Source: Melanocharis versteri
Taxonomy: Eukaryota; Chordata; Aves; Passeriformes; Melanocharitidae
Assembly (NCBI GenBank): GCA_013397845.1
Contig: VZTG01010070.1
Span: 372,001 to 436,000 of the forward strand
Direction: 5' to 3'
Length of the DNA stretch: 64,000 bases
How positions within the stretch are numbered: position 1 is the first letter of the stretch; each line of letters starts with the position of its first letter. Shown here piece after piece: positions 1-13,500 of this stretch. Under the pieces are notes generated by a model. The model did no database searches and was not told the origin of the DNA. It was given only the letters and a program-made list of their open reading frames with translations. The translations under genes and the position numbers were made by a program.

Positions 1-704
1 CTGACACTTATCCTATTAAATGGCCATATACATTTCCAGAGTTTAGCAAAACATTCTAAAATACTGCCAAAAATATTATGTCACATTTATTTCACAAACT
101 CTTGTTCACTTCAAATGACTGAAAACAATTGCAAGTTATCTTCCAGTCTTTCATTAATATCATGAAGATAAATAAAATGCATACTCCTTGCACACACAAA
201 GCAGAAAAAATTAGTCTTCTGAAAGAAAAATTACACAAGGAGACACAAGCCCCACATAGTTAGAGAAACAAAATATTCCAAGAGAGTTTCTGTGGAGATA
301 AAACGTTAATAAGGAGATTTCAGAAACATTAATGGCATTGTGTTAGAGAAAGATGAGTGCCAGCCTATTCCGTCATGACTTCGAAAGATTTGCATGAAGC
401 ACAGCTAACCACTGCAATAAGGAAACCCTTAGTATTGTCTAAGTAACTCTAGGGAATTTTGTGGAAAATACACTTAGAAAACAATGGTGATCTGACAGAG
501 AACCACAAAAAAGGTTTTGTTTTGAATATAAAATATATTAGACTGAGAACTGAAATATCTTGAAAGTCCTATTAAACCGTAAATTGCAAAATCAGTATGT
601 ACTGTGATCTACACAAGAAATTGCTGAGGATTCGATTCCTACAGATTGCTTTTGAAAGCATTTGTGTAGCATTTTATAATTACAGGTTTCAAAATGAGGC
701 AAAT
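1..704. other. Unique AT-rich DNA, no gene seen
   Basis: No open frame with recognisable content, no repeat and no RNA gene. The short frame near 597-836 runs into the CR1 fragment and is incidental. Confidence 0.7.
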
Positions 705-848
705 TATCACAGAATCACAGAATGGCTTGGGCTGGAAGGGACCTTGGAAGATCATCTCGTTCCAACCCTTCTCCCCTGGGCAGGGACAGCTCTCTCTAGA
801 GCAGGCTGCTCAGGGCCCCATCCAGCCTGGCCTTGAAGGTGTTCTCCT
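705..848 (-). mobile_element. CR1 LINE fragment, 3' end (minus strand)
   Basis: Read on the plus strand this begins with two copies of an ATCACAGA-type octamer, which is the reverse complement of the short tandem tail that ends CR1 elements. It then runs into the conserved block GGCTTGGGCTGGAAGGGACC, followed by the typical GATCATCT, GTTCCAACCC and GCCCCATCCAGCCTGGCCTT words of the CR1 3' untranslated region. Only about 145 bp remain, so this is a heavily 5'-truncated insertion, the usual outcome of CR1 target-primed reverse transcription. The right edge is approximate because similarity fades after the GGCCTTGAA word. It has no coding capacity; open frames crossing it are incidental. Confidence 0.9.
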
Positions 849-3800
849 AACTGCAAAGAAAGAATGGGTAAAATTTAGCTCAGCTGAAGCCCTGACTGAG
901 TTATAGAGTTTGGTGGTGCTTTTATTCCTTGATGCCTGCATAAGATAATAATACATACACAACAAAGCCTGGGAAGAGCAACACCAACACATTGTTTGGA
1001 TTCAGCTCAGTGAAATGTCTCCATTTCTTTTTCTGGTGATTCAATCTTGTTTCTTTTCTTTCGTAAGAGCTGCTGTACTGCCAAACTTTCTTACTTGAAT
1101 TACACTTCTTAGTGCAGATATTGTAGAAAGTCACTTTTCACTTTTGGAGTAAGATATTGAATTTTCACTCATAAAAAAAAAAGCAAGCAATAGAAAAAGT
1201 GAAACTTGGACACCTATGGATTTTCATCAAGTGAATTTTTTTTTTGGAGACTGAAAAGGTACAATGTCATCTGAAATCAGAACATCTGTTATGTTCTCTG
1301 GTGAAACTTGATAAGAAGAATGATGCAGCAGGGTACAGAATTCCTATGAAAGCTACTTTTATTTCAGCATCTACATGCAACGTTTACATGAAAGCAGAGT
1401 ATCGCCAGAGTTCGGTTTTGTGAAATCAAATCACAAAATGATATTTCAGGTCCGTATTATGAGTTCAGATACATCTGGGCATTGGTCAAGCAAAAAATAC
1501 TCACTTTCAATAAGAATTTCCTTTTTTATCTTCTTCCTGAGGTACATTTCCTGGGAGCAGCATCTGAGAACAGCTGAAGTAACTAAGGTACCTAAGGATG
1601 TTGGAGCACCTGCCACTAAGTGATATATTTAGAACATTTGTTTTACTGCGAAATAACTGGATTCCATTTTATCTTGAATGATGTGTTGAGGAAGGAAGAT
1701 ATTAATTCCTTATAATAATAAATGAAAATTTGTTAAAAACAGTTTAATATCACAAGAGTAATTAGGGTCAGTACTGATACCATCAAAAGCCAGCCTCCTG
1801 AGAGAACAGTAACATTCCAAGCAAATACAATCTACTAGATATTTCTATACATTTCCGGACCAGAAGCTTTTTTCTGATCCTCTGAGGTAAACATTTCATT
1901 TAAACTTTAAAATAGAACTATATTCCCAGGCACTAAACCATTTATCCGTACTGTAGTGACAAAGCTTTTAGATTTATGTTAGACAAATAATTAAGTGGTG
2001 TTTAAAAAAAAAAATTGTATTACACAAATATTCCCTGTGTGCTTCCATCCCTGCCAGAGATCCAGAGAAGATGTGCAAGCTGACCTAGCTAAGAACCCCT
2101 TTAATGCCCTCAGTATGCTTCAAGCACTAACAGTGGTCAGGCATGATTAAGCCACCATTATTAATGATTTTCTCTGCATGAGGTTTATGCCTCATCTGTT
2201 TTGCTGTATACATATTCATCAGCTACGATCATCACCTAAGTCTAAAATACAGATATGTTGAAAATTGCCCTCATCTGGGCTTGCACAGCTTTCTGTGATT
2301 CTAGTGCGGATGTCCTGCAGTACACAGGACAAACAGCTGAGATGAGAAGGAGTTGAACTGACATGTTTATTCCACTTTAATTCCTACTTTTCCTTTTGTT
2401 GGACTCTGAGAATTTTTAAAACATCAAATAGCATAACTTAACAGGATGAGGGAAGCTGTGAAAGGTGGTATCAGCAAATGGGAGCACAGGTAGAAAAAGG
2501 AATCTCAAGGAGAACATAAGAGAGATGAAGCTCAGAAAAATAAAATGAAACTGCTGTTCCCAAACAAACCACAGGCTGTCCTGGGGCTCACGGCATATTT
2601 AACTGGGCTGTGGGGAAGTCACATCCTAAACTCCAGTTTGCTCAATCCCCACAGAACCCAAATCTAGAGCGAGACACAACCTCTCTGGTTATGCATGAAC
2701 ACCAGCTGAAGCTTATCTCCATGGATGGGAAATTCAACTTATCTTTTACCAGTGTGCATTTTCTGAAGTTAGGCAGGAATTACTTGCTGCTAATCATACA
2801 TGTAAGCTGCCAGGCTTGGCAAAATTCACATCCATCACCTGCTGTCTTTTGGTTGCTGCCATATCAAGTAAACACTTTCTAGCACCCCGTGGTGCTGTTG
2901 GGACATAACTGTGCTGCTTGATATTTTTGAGACTTTCATATTTTGTCAAACACAGCTGAAACTGGTTTGCAAGCAGAGCTATCCATGGAGGAAAAAAATG
3001 AAATGACACAGCATTGTTTACTAAGTGTTCAGGCAGAAATATTTCTAGGTATACTGTAAAAATTATAAGGACTGCACATCCTCAGAAATCTTGAGCTGCA
3101 CAATTTTAAACAATTTAGCATATATATGCTCAGAGTGGGCAAAGATTCAGCCATCTGATCATGTACACGTTTTTAAAACTAATTGAAATGTATACATTAA
3201 TACTTTCAGTGGGGTACTGCTAACTCAAAATCCACCTGTGATATTCAAAATACTTCCAGGTTTTCTGTAACTTTTTATTAAGCATCTCCTTAGGGGTACT
3301 GCAGTTGGGCAGAATAACTTGGGATGCATCACCCTTTGTGTGGAAACTGAAACTGGACCAGCCCAGAATTCCACAGGCAACAGTCATAGTCATTCAGAGC
3401 AAGTCATTTTTAGATCATTAAGAGAGAGAAATCATCCACACACAATTCAGAGAGGAAAAAATCCTAAACTACAATTGTTGAGATACTGATAAGCCATTTA
3501 ATCAAAAAATGGATTACAGATGCATTGGCTTTTTACTAATTTGCTTCAGCTTTCCTAGAATTCACCCCTGTCTTTTTAAAGTAAGTCAACTTTTATTCCA
3601 AAGCCAAATGCTAGATGGAAGGTCCTGAGATTCATTGCTTTTTCTGAAAATAGCCTTTCTGATCTTCCCTTGGCTGCCCACAGTGCTGCGTTGGCTGTCA
3701 GTGTGTTTGCATAATGCAAACTCTGCGGTAAATGGATTCCTTACTGAAAAATATAACATTTTAATGTCTGCAGAATTTGTTGCAAAGCAAGCAAGCTGTG

Positions 3801-6800
3801 TCTGGGACGAGCTTCAGTTGAACAGCCAAGTAATTTGACCAGGAGTTTTAGAAGACCACTGTAAATATCCCTTTAAAATCATCAGTACATTATCAATACA
3901 ACTAAAAATAATTTTTTTGAGGTTCAGAATTAAATTTTTCTCACCATGATACAGGGAAGTTCTTGCCACCAGAAACTCTTTGATGCCTCTACTGAGGTAA
4001 GAGGGCCCTTGAAGTCAAGCCACACGGATTGCTCAAGAAAAATGGACACTGGACTCCAGCTGAGACACTCCTTTGCTGTCTGTGAACTCACAAAATACTA
4101 ACATATTCTAATAACCTACTTCTTTTAAAAGATCATGGTAATGATGAGCAGTATAACCCCTGAGACTTCAAAGTTTAGGCAAAGGGCTAATATCCACTCA
4201 CTGGCAGAGGACTTTAAGCTTGCTATAAGTGCAAATTGTGATTCCTTTCCCCACAGAGGTCCTGTCTCAGTCCTAGAGGAGATTTTAAAAGAAAAATGTG
4301 CAGAAAATTGTAAGTACTTCAGACCCATATTCTGTCTGCTTGTAAAAAGGAAAGGGAAAAAGAGGATATTATTCTTTTTGTGCCTAAATCTTTGAAGAAT
4401 GTGGTTAACTGAATAAAATACTAAAAATGAACACTTGGATCATCTAACCCAAGCTTATGTAAGAGATTAAATAATGGTGCATTATATGTAAAGATTCCTA
4501 CGGGAACACCAGAGAACTGAATATCTGCATATTGTTGACCATGGAATTTTAAGCAGTGTTTTTCATGAGAGAGTCAAACTTACAAGGTAGAGAAATTTAA
4601 GTGGATTTGAAGGGCGAATGCATAAGCATGTGTGAAGGAAAGTCATTAATAGCATAAAATATTCGTCATAATAGCCTGATAAATGAGCTTTCATATATCC
4701 TCCTCAAGATTCACAGCATTTCAATATGCCTTTTTTTAATTACCAAATGTAAATGAATTGACCTTGAACGTAACTTGAATGCTGGCTCATGATTCTTTGC
4801 ACGAAGTCTCAGTTCATTCAACAGTGTCAGTGGAGTAAATTTACAGTCATTTTTCCTCTAAAGCACAAGTCAGCAGAGAAAGTTAAGGGTTTTTGCACAG
4901 CAGTGTTCCTACCAGTCTGCTGAGGGCACTTTCTACTTTCTGTTTGCAGCCTGTGGATGACTATTCTAGATACATGTGATCATCAGAAACAAAAATTAAA
5001 ATTAATTTTGTAGAGAAAATAAAGAGGAAAATGTACAAAAGACCTTCAAAACTAGCTGCATTTCGCTTTGTTGAGATACACCTTCCTCTTTTGCCACAGT
5101 AAATTTGTAATTAGGTAGAATTTATTTACCTTGGGGTCTGCTGCATGTTCTGCAAGTGGCATAGCCCTGAGACAGAAACTGGTTTGATGTCCGTGAGACT
5201 TAGACCATCCGAAGTTGTAACATTACACTCACACCAATAACTGAGAATTCAATTCGGAATCAGTTTGAAAAAGCAACTTCTGTCTCCAATGTCCTTTTTA
5301 TATTTCCACTTAAGATATTTTCCAGTCATTGCATTACTGCTGCCTGGACTTACAACTATTTGCAATGGTTTCCCTCACTTCAGAGTAATTCCATCAAGTT
5401 CACTGTGCCTGGGAAATTAATTTCTTCAGATGCAGACAGAGCTCATCTTCAAAGCACCCACACAATGTGTCAGACACAGAAAGGCCCACACCTTCCTAAA
5501 AAATTACTTTCACCAGGTCAGTATTTGCTTGTCTTGACCAAAGATCCATCTTTGGTGACCTTTGTGGCTCAGCATCCTCTGTTTCCGCAAACAACTTTTC
5601 ACTATATAAGAAATAAAAATTGTCCAACATAGAAAGAGAAAAGTGCAAACTTTTAGGAAAAAAAAAAACAAACAAACAAACAAACCCAGAAAGATTTAGA
5701 AGTAGTATAAATGCTTACAGAAAAGTGTGTATATTATCAAATTAGAATAACCAGAAAAATAATGAGATCATTGCAAACATGTCACTTTGCATTCAGTAAC
5801 TGTGGCCTATTGCAAATGCTCTTGAAATACCCTCTTCTAATTTGCTGGTGGTGTGAATTTGGGTTTGGAACAAGGCCATATATCTTTTCATTATGAAGCA
5901 ATTTTCTAATCCTCTGCATTTATTACAGCTGTAGTCTTGACAGTCTATGCCTAACCTTGATTATCATTTGATATTTATACAATGCTAACTGGAATCTTCT
6001 GCATGAAGCTGCCACAACAATCACACCTAACAATGCTTAATTCTGCAACAGGATCCTTGCTTATTGTCTCTATTTACCTTAAATTTTGAAATTTACTGGA
6101 AAAAGAGAGACAGATAGGGAGACACAAAGGAGAACCATCCGGGAAGTAAATTAGAAAAGGGACCTGTCAGCTGTAATTACTTTGTAAATGAAATATAGAG
6201 CCTGTCTCAGTAACTCACACCCACACACACTGTTTGTGTTTGGGGTTTTTTAAGAAAATAGCAGGCTTATGTTTGCATTTCTTATGACAAATGTAATTTC
6301 TTATTCAAGTCTCCTCCTCTTCCAATGAATTCAGAGTCAGAAAACTAACCAAAACTACTGTCTTGCAATTTTTTTTTAGAGCTTCAGCTCAAAACTTCTA
6401 ATTTTTCAGTAAAGTTTTATGACATGTATAACATTTGAGCACCACTGTATTACCTCTCAAGCTTCAGCATTTTTTTCTTCTAGAATTCATTATGAGTCAT
6501 AGTTCATTCATTATTCTCTGTTACTTCATTTTAAGGTCCTGTTGCCCACCACAATTTCCTGACATGCTAGACTGAAATATTCCAATCCATCTGATACTTG
6601 CATTATGTAGCCTGCTTGGGTTGCTTCTTTGAAATTTGTGGTTTTTTCTTAAAAATGGGCAGATTAAATTGCTGCTCCATGAACAAAAGAAAATGCTGGT
6701 AATCAGTACAAGTGAAAAGGGAAAAATACATTGGGAAAATCAGACACAGTAAGTAATATGGGGAAGACGGGAAGAAAAAGCAAGTTCTCTAACGGCGGTG

Positions 6801-9800
6801 GACTCCATGAAACTAAAACTGAATGCTCCTTTCGTGGGAGACCTGCAGGTCAGAGACAGAACTGGCTTGCAAAGTCCACTTGCCATAGATTCAACCAACA
6901 TTTTTGGATCTAATTTGATTTCTGTGAAAGGAAGAACATTTTTAAGGACTTTTCCACTACAAGTCCACACTAGCAATATCCTTTCCGACAAATCACTCCT
7001 TTCTGCTGCATACTGCCAGGATTGTCTGTTCTAGTTCTGTTCTCCATTCCTCATTCATCTCTTGCCTCGCAGTACAGTCTGCTCCTTCAGCCATGAAGAA
7101 TGAAATAATGTCTATCCTGGTGGTGTATTAACAGAACAGACAGCCTAGAAATGAATTGTCTGTATTTTGAGTCAGAAAAACCAAACGTTTTATCACTCTG
7201 GGGTCCAGATGCCCAGGGAGAAAAGGTTTTAGTTGATGATCAGATGATAAGGGGCTCCATGGAAAGTCAAGTGTGCACTTGCAATTAGTGTCTAGTCTAG
7301 TCTATGCTGCACTATGGGATCAAAATAATGCTGGAAAAGGTAAAATTAAAAACCTTTTGGTTGTTATTTGACACTGAGTTTATAATTGCAAGAAGAGTAT
7401 TCTCAGGAACACATGAAGTGGAATAGCATTAGTGTATAAGCATCTATTTCAAAGCCAAAGTGCTGCCACTCCTTCAGACATTCTCCACTGTGATAACTTC
7501 AAACAGATTACAAATCCACATTCACATCCTCAGGCAATCCATGGGACCAAGCATCAGGAAACACTCCACTCTCAGTTTTGGGGCTGAAACAGCAGCACAT
7601 GCATTTTTGCACACACAGTACCAGCTCTGAGTATTTCTTTCTCTGTCTTATTCATTATTTAATGACAGTTAAAATACAAATATATGAATATATTATAAAC
7701 ATGTTTATGGTAAAATAATCACATTTTCCTCATACAAATATGTATTCTGTATTACATGCCTGATAAAGCGGCTCTTTGAAAGAAGTGATCACTATTTGCA
7801 TTATATAAAATACTCTGTAAATACTAGAAGAAAACCTACTGCTTTTCTTCACTAGTAATAAGATGATCTGTTTCCTGGTATGCTGAATATCCTGAGAAAT
7901 GGCTATATGAGAATTTTTTTGCTTTTTTGGGAAGCAGTGGATGTAATACATAATTAAAGTTGTTTTTACATGACAGGGTACTCAAAAATCATTTTGAACA
8001 TAAAGTCATCATTTCCCAGTTCATTAGCTTTTCAAACGTATCAAAATTGCCAGTACCAAACAAATGTTCCCTCTGAATATGATCAATTTTCAGTATTTCA
8101 GTATGTTGCATAGTAAAACAACAGTTTCAAATTAAGAGTTGCTTTGAAATGTGAAAGCTAAGCAATACATACTTTAAAAAATGATGGTTTTATTGGAGGA
8201 TTCTTACATTTTCATTTTTATTTTTTTAGGGACAGTTTGTCAAAATCTACAAAGATCTAGATCAGTAAACCTGCCTGCTTCACCAGAAATATTGACTATT
8301 TGCATATACTTCACTGAGTGCAATTCATGAGGAACTCAGAGGATTCATCCTAAAATTACTAGCAAAGGTTCATAAATCCATTTCATTCTGCTTTATTGCT
8401 AAGCATTATTCTTTTGTTTCATCCATTTATGGTAAAGCGGTGCAAACCAATATTTCTTTATAAAAATGTGAATCAAGATACATTGCTGCTAGCAAGTCCT
8501 GGTAGAGTTTTACAGGGCTCTGGAAATTATTTTAAGTGAGCATCCAAACATGTTTATAAAACATACTAGTTTGTGTCTTAGATGGCAGTAAGTATGAAGC
8601 AAGGCAAAGCAGAGCGGTATAAAATGTTTCTTTGGCCTCTCACAACATTTCCTAAAATTGATGGGATGATTTTAGTCCTTTATGGATCCGACCTCCAGAA
8701 GGCAGCTGAAAATCTCCCAGGCCACGAGCACCATCACTGCTGCTCTAGACTATTTTAATTTCTGCCTGTGTCAGTCTGAAGTAACGAGCCCTTCTGCTCC
8801 ATCACCAAAGGAAAACACACTGATCTTTCTCAAGTCACCTGCCTAAAGTTCCAGATTTTATGCTCACAAATACCAGTGGCCACCCTGCTCATGCCTTTCT
8901 AAGATATTAGTAAAGCTCAGATTCCAAAAATGTAGAACAGTACTGCACTATGTGATCCACAAGTGTGAACCAAAGAAAACTCTCTTATATAGAATGGAAT
9001 TTACATTATCTCACCAGACAGAAAACAAACCAAGCAGGGTGACAGCAGCCTGCACAGTATGGCAAGGAGTGAAATCCTGGATGCAAGAGCCACTAAATTA
9101 CTAAAATCCATCACAACTGCAGGAACTGAAGTCATGGATATGAAGCTCCAATGGTAACTAAATCCCATAGCACTTTAACAGAAATAATGGAACTTTATGT
9201 ACCCACCTCAGGTGCTTGTTTTTGTACTGCATTTTTCTGTACTTAGCATGGAGGGGTTTTGCTGAATCGTGAGACTTCACCTCAACAACATGCCTGATGC
9301 CAGGATTGGGGTGTTTAGTAGTGAATGGGTGGGGGTTTTCTGCAGCTGTACCATGCCTTTCTCTGTGCTTACCTGTACAAACCCTGAAAAGGCAGCACAG
9401 CCATCCATCCATGACAGCCAGCACCAGACCTGTTCCACCAACACTGACCCGACTGGGCTGGTCCCAAAACAATTGTGGGATTCCCTGAATGGAATACAAT
9501 TACCTATTCATTTATAAACTATAGAGATATCAAGAAATATTAATCTGTAAGCAAATATTAAAAGCTCCATTTATGTGTGAAATACCAAAGAACTATTGGA
9601 TCAGGCCTTCACATTTTCTTGTTTTGTGCTGTAGTTATGCACTAAAATATTTGACCTGTTCAGGTATCTGTGACTCTGAGTGAAATACCATCTGTATTTC
9701 ATGACCATTCAGTAAATAACTTCAGGCAGTGCAGTAAAAAAAGTCATAAACCGTGTGATTTATTTGATAATGGAATAATGTTCTCCTTTGCAAACCCAGA

Positions 9801-10495
9801 CTTTGATTTATCTGCACAGAATTTTTACCAGCTATACAGATGAGATTCATCATATTTCAAACATACTCTGAAAGAAAACTGGAGTGGGGCACTTAAGAAG
9901 AAACTTAAATTGGAAACTCAAATTTTAAAGAAAAAAGCTTAGGCAAATGTACAATAAATTGAACAGCAGAAGCAGAATTTAAGCTCACAGAAAAAAAAAG
10001 CTATTTCAGCTCATCATATATGGAATGACAATGACTGAGCACGGCAATGGCTCTATATGCTGAGAAGCATCTTTCATAACTCACATTATATTGCAGATAA
10101 TTAAAAATCTGATGACTTATTTAGTGACAGGGGTAATACTGAGCATAGAAAATGGTACAGATGAATCAATCTCATGTTACAGATGAAAATATAGAATGCA
10201 ATTGAATAGCTTTTATTACTACATGAAGATAACTTTGCCTGACTCATTTAAATACATATATTTACACTTGTATATGTATACTGCAACTTACAAGCAATTT
10301 AATAAAAAAAATAAGTTCCTAAGAAATTAATACCTGAATACTGAATATCTAAAACTAAAGATACCTAAATGTGTAAACTATCTGGATAATTCAAGACATA
10401 TGTGATGAAACAGAACATTTAATTAGTATCAAAGAACAGAAAGTCCCTCAGTTCTAAAGCATACCTCCCTATGTTTACATAAAGAAAAAAAATAG
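849..10495. other. Unique AT-rich DNA, no gene seen
   Basis: About 9.6 kb of single-copy-looking DNA. Frames of 60-113 codons overlap on both strands (for example around 9158-9517) and show no domain, family motif or consistent splice pairing. Only the (AAAC)n tract near 5.66 kb stands out. Confidence 0.65.
5658..5686. repeat. Poly-A followed by (AAAC)n microsatellite
   Basis: A run of about 11 A residues leads into five AAAC units ending CAAACCC. No retroposon body is recognisable on its left, so it cannot be assigned as a tail. Confidence 0.9.
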
Positions 10496-10543
10496 CCTGA
10501 CAATATAGAATTCCCTGGGCCTGACAATATACAATTCCCTGGG
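10496..10543. repeat. 24-bp tandem duplication, two copies
   Basis: Two adjacent 24-bp units (10496-10519 and 10520-10543), each beginning CCTGACAATATA and ending ATTCCCTGGG, differ at a single position (G or C at unit position 13). Near identity suggests a recent slippage or microhomology-mediated duplication. Confidence 0.93.
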
Positions 10544-13500
10544 CATAAAAATAATTAGAATATTTTCTAATTAAAGATTACTGGAGGCCAGTAAGTACAC
10601 TGAGGTGTGGTCTACTTCTGATCTGTTTATGAAGAAAATTCAAGGTAATTAAATTTCTGTTACTCAAGTGTTTCTCATTCCCTCTGCCCCCCACGACAAC
10701 TGGTTTCCATTCCAGATCTGTGAGTGCTCCAAGAACAGACTTGTGTACTTTGGCATGATTTCTTTTCCCCTGATTTCTTGGTGCTGGATCATTGAAAGCA
10801 TGCAGTGTGCAGACTCCCCTTGCTGCTTAAACTGCTCAGCTACCCACCAAAGCAAAAACGTCAATTCCACCATGGCAAAATCCATCAAACCTTTTCTTAA
10901 TCTGCTATTTAATAAACTCTCAGAAGGGCTTCCTGCTTTTGCCACCTTACTGTCAATTCATATTCAAATTCCCAAACTAAACTGAAATCCTGTAAGGACA
11001 GATACCCTGCCCCAGCCTGGAGCAGCTGTGCTAACAGAACTCCCTATTTCCAGTAGCAGCTGAGTATCCTCATCATGACACCAGGTTTCTGAGTCCTGTG
11101 AGTCCAAATGAAGAAAGAGATTGAAACTAAAGGAAATATTCATGCAGTTATTAAAAAGCCACCACACAAGCCACCCTTCTTTCCAACTCACATCCTGCAG
11201 GCTTTCCGTGGTCTCTCACCTTGAAACTCCTGCCAGGTTTGTTCCTCTCCAGGGTACAGCTATGCACTCTGGGTGAGCATAAAGCTAAATCAGGCACTTC
11301 ACATTTCACTGTCATTCGACATGGAAGCAATTTTAACTGATCATTGCTCTTATATTGCACTCAGCTCATACTTCTGCTTATGCTATCAACTTTTATTAAA
11401 TTCTCTATAATATCTGATTCATCCAGAAAAGAGACACATACTGTTTTGTGTCTTCATTGAGGTAGATGGACAGTTTCAGTCTCAGTTTTGTCGTCATGCC
11501 AGAACTTTTCTGCCGTCATCCCTCCCCTTATCTCCAGTTTAGAGCTCAGTAGGACAGACAGCAGCAGCCCTGGACACTTGGCTCCCACCCAGTGTCCTGC
11601 ATCCCACCCCAGGGCCGGCCACAGCCACCCCACCTGGACTAATTAACAAACCACAGGCAAGTGCCACTGACAAAATCTACGGATCTTGCTCGTAGTCCAA
11701 AGTTTGTTTCCACAAAAAAAACACCTTGCACAAAACCTGAACTGCCATTAATACAGTCTGTTTGCCTTCATTTATCTTCCCCTTTAATACAGTGCAAGTT
11801 TCTGTCAGTCGACTTAAAAACAGCAAAGTCTAATTGCAATTTACCAACAAGGCCTTTATTTCTAAGATATGTTATGTAGATAAGGAATACTTGAAAGCTT
11901 AATGACTTCTTAATAAATCGATGATAACACATAAAGGTGTTTGCCTTTTAAAGGGGAAAACCAAAGGTTTTTAGGCTCCAGTCTCATTTCTTTTGAATAA
12001 TTTTTCAAAAATTTCAAAGAAAGGTAGAAAGGCTTTATTTAAGTTTAACAAGGTCAACAGACCAAAGAGAAAATGAAAATGTAAAGAAATAGCTGGTACT
12101 AGAGGCAAGGAGGAAGCAAACCAAAAAGCAGTGTACACTTGAGAGTCATAGGATTTTTACTGTTTGAAACCTCAATATTATCAAACACTTTGCTCAAAAA
12201 TCACCCCTGTTTTAAAGTTCCATGTCCACTTCCCCTCAATGGAGTCTGAATTCAGCCTAGCTAAGCTCAGACACTGTTTATATTGACCACCCCAACACAC
12301 CTCGCAGTCACTACCACCACCTGCAGCTGTTGCCACGGACTGGCTGAGCTGGACTCTTGCATTTCCAATTTTGCCACCATTTCAGCATATGAGGGATTAA
12401 CAATATGACACTTCTCAAACAAGTGACAAATTCTGAAACAAGAAGGTCGGATGATCTCAGAACCATCTCAGTATCAAAATAAAAATTTATTTCCATGCAG
12501 AGTTTTATGATAGCTGCCTTTATTTCTTAAGGGAATTGTCCCAGCTTGACTGAAATGACACTCTGAGATATTCAGCAAAAAGTGAATGTGACCAGTTCTT
12601 GTACTGGTGGGTCACCCCTGTCAGACTGTCTTGATAAATAGAAAAGTCTGTCAGCACAGACAGAGATTTCTTTCAAATTGAGCACACCCCAGAGATTACC
12701 TTCTGTCTGAAAGATACTGATGTAGAAGTTATCTGCTTCATTAACAACACAGAAAATTTTACTGGGAATTGCAGGAGGAAAAAAATTAAGAGCATTATGT
12801 TTTATGTGTTTATAGAGTCTGGCACATACTTTCAGAATTATACCAAAATATCATATCAATTAAACTCATGAGTGTTTACTTCATCTGTAGCCATTATTCT
12901 AGCTCCTTGGGCAAGCTCAAGAAAATGTTTCTCGTAAGAGTTTGTCACATTTTCAGAAGTGTGCAGCTCACAACAATGGACAGATGGACAACATTCAAAT
13001 TTTAAATAGTTGCAGGTAAAATCTTTTTTTAAAGGCCCAAAAATATAGCTTAGTGAAACTTACATATTCTTCTGTACATTTTTCCCCCCAAATATTACAA
13101 TACGCAAAAGTTCTATTAAACTGAACACATTATGGAATTTTAAAAGTCTGAATTCAGAATTAGAGCTGACCCCTACTTTTAGTGGTTTACCCCTCCACAT
13201 TTTAGTTCAGAAATGGAGAGAGGATGTAAGAAAATACCATAATCAAAAATACATTGAAAGAAGTAAAATTCTATTGAATTTCCATGGGTTGTGTTGGGTT
13301 TTTTATTCAAAAAACAAAACATTATTTTATGGTAACTTTTTCCCTCAAGTTTGGGCCTTGAAATGCTGGCAATTTTTTTAGGTGTAGTTGTAGGATGAAA
13401 AAGAGTGAGAACTGGAAGTTATTCCAAATTTTTGATTCTTAGAGCTCACCAATGGTCAAAAAGTAAGACAAACTGAAATGAAAAATAGGATTTCGAGTAT

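Noticed and set aside
625..645. GGATTCGATTCCTA resembling a tRNA B box.
   Set aside because: No matching A box, acceptor stem or cloverleaf at the required distance upstream or downstream.
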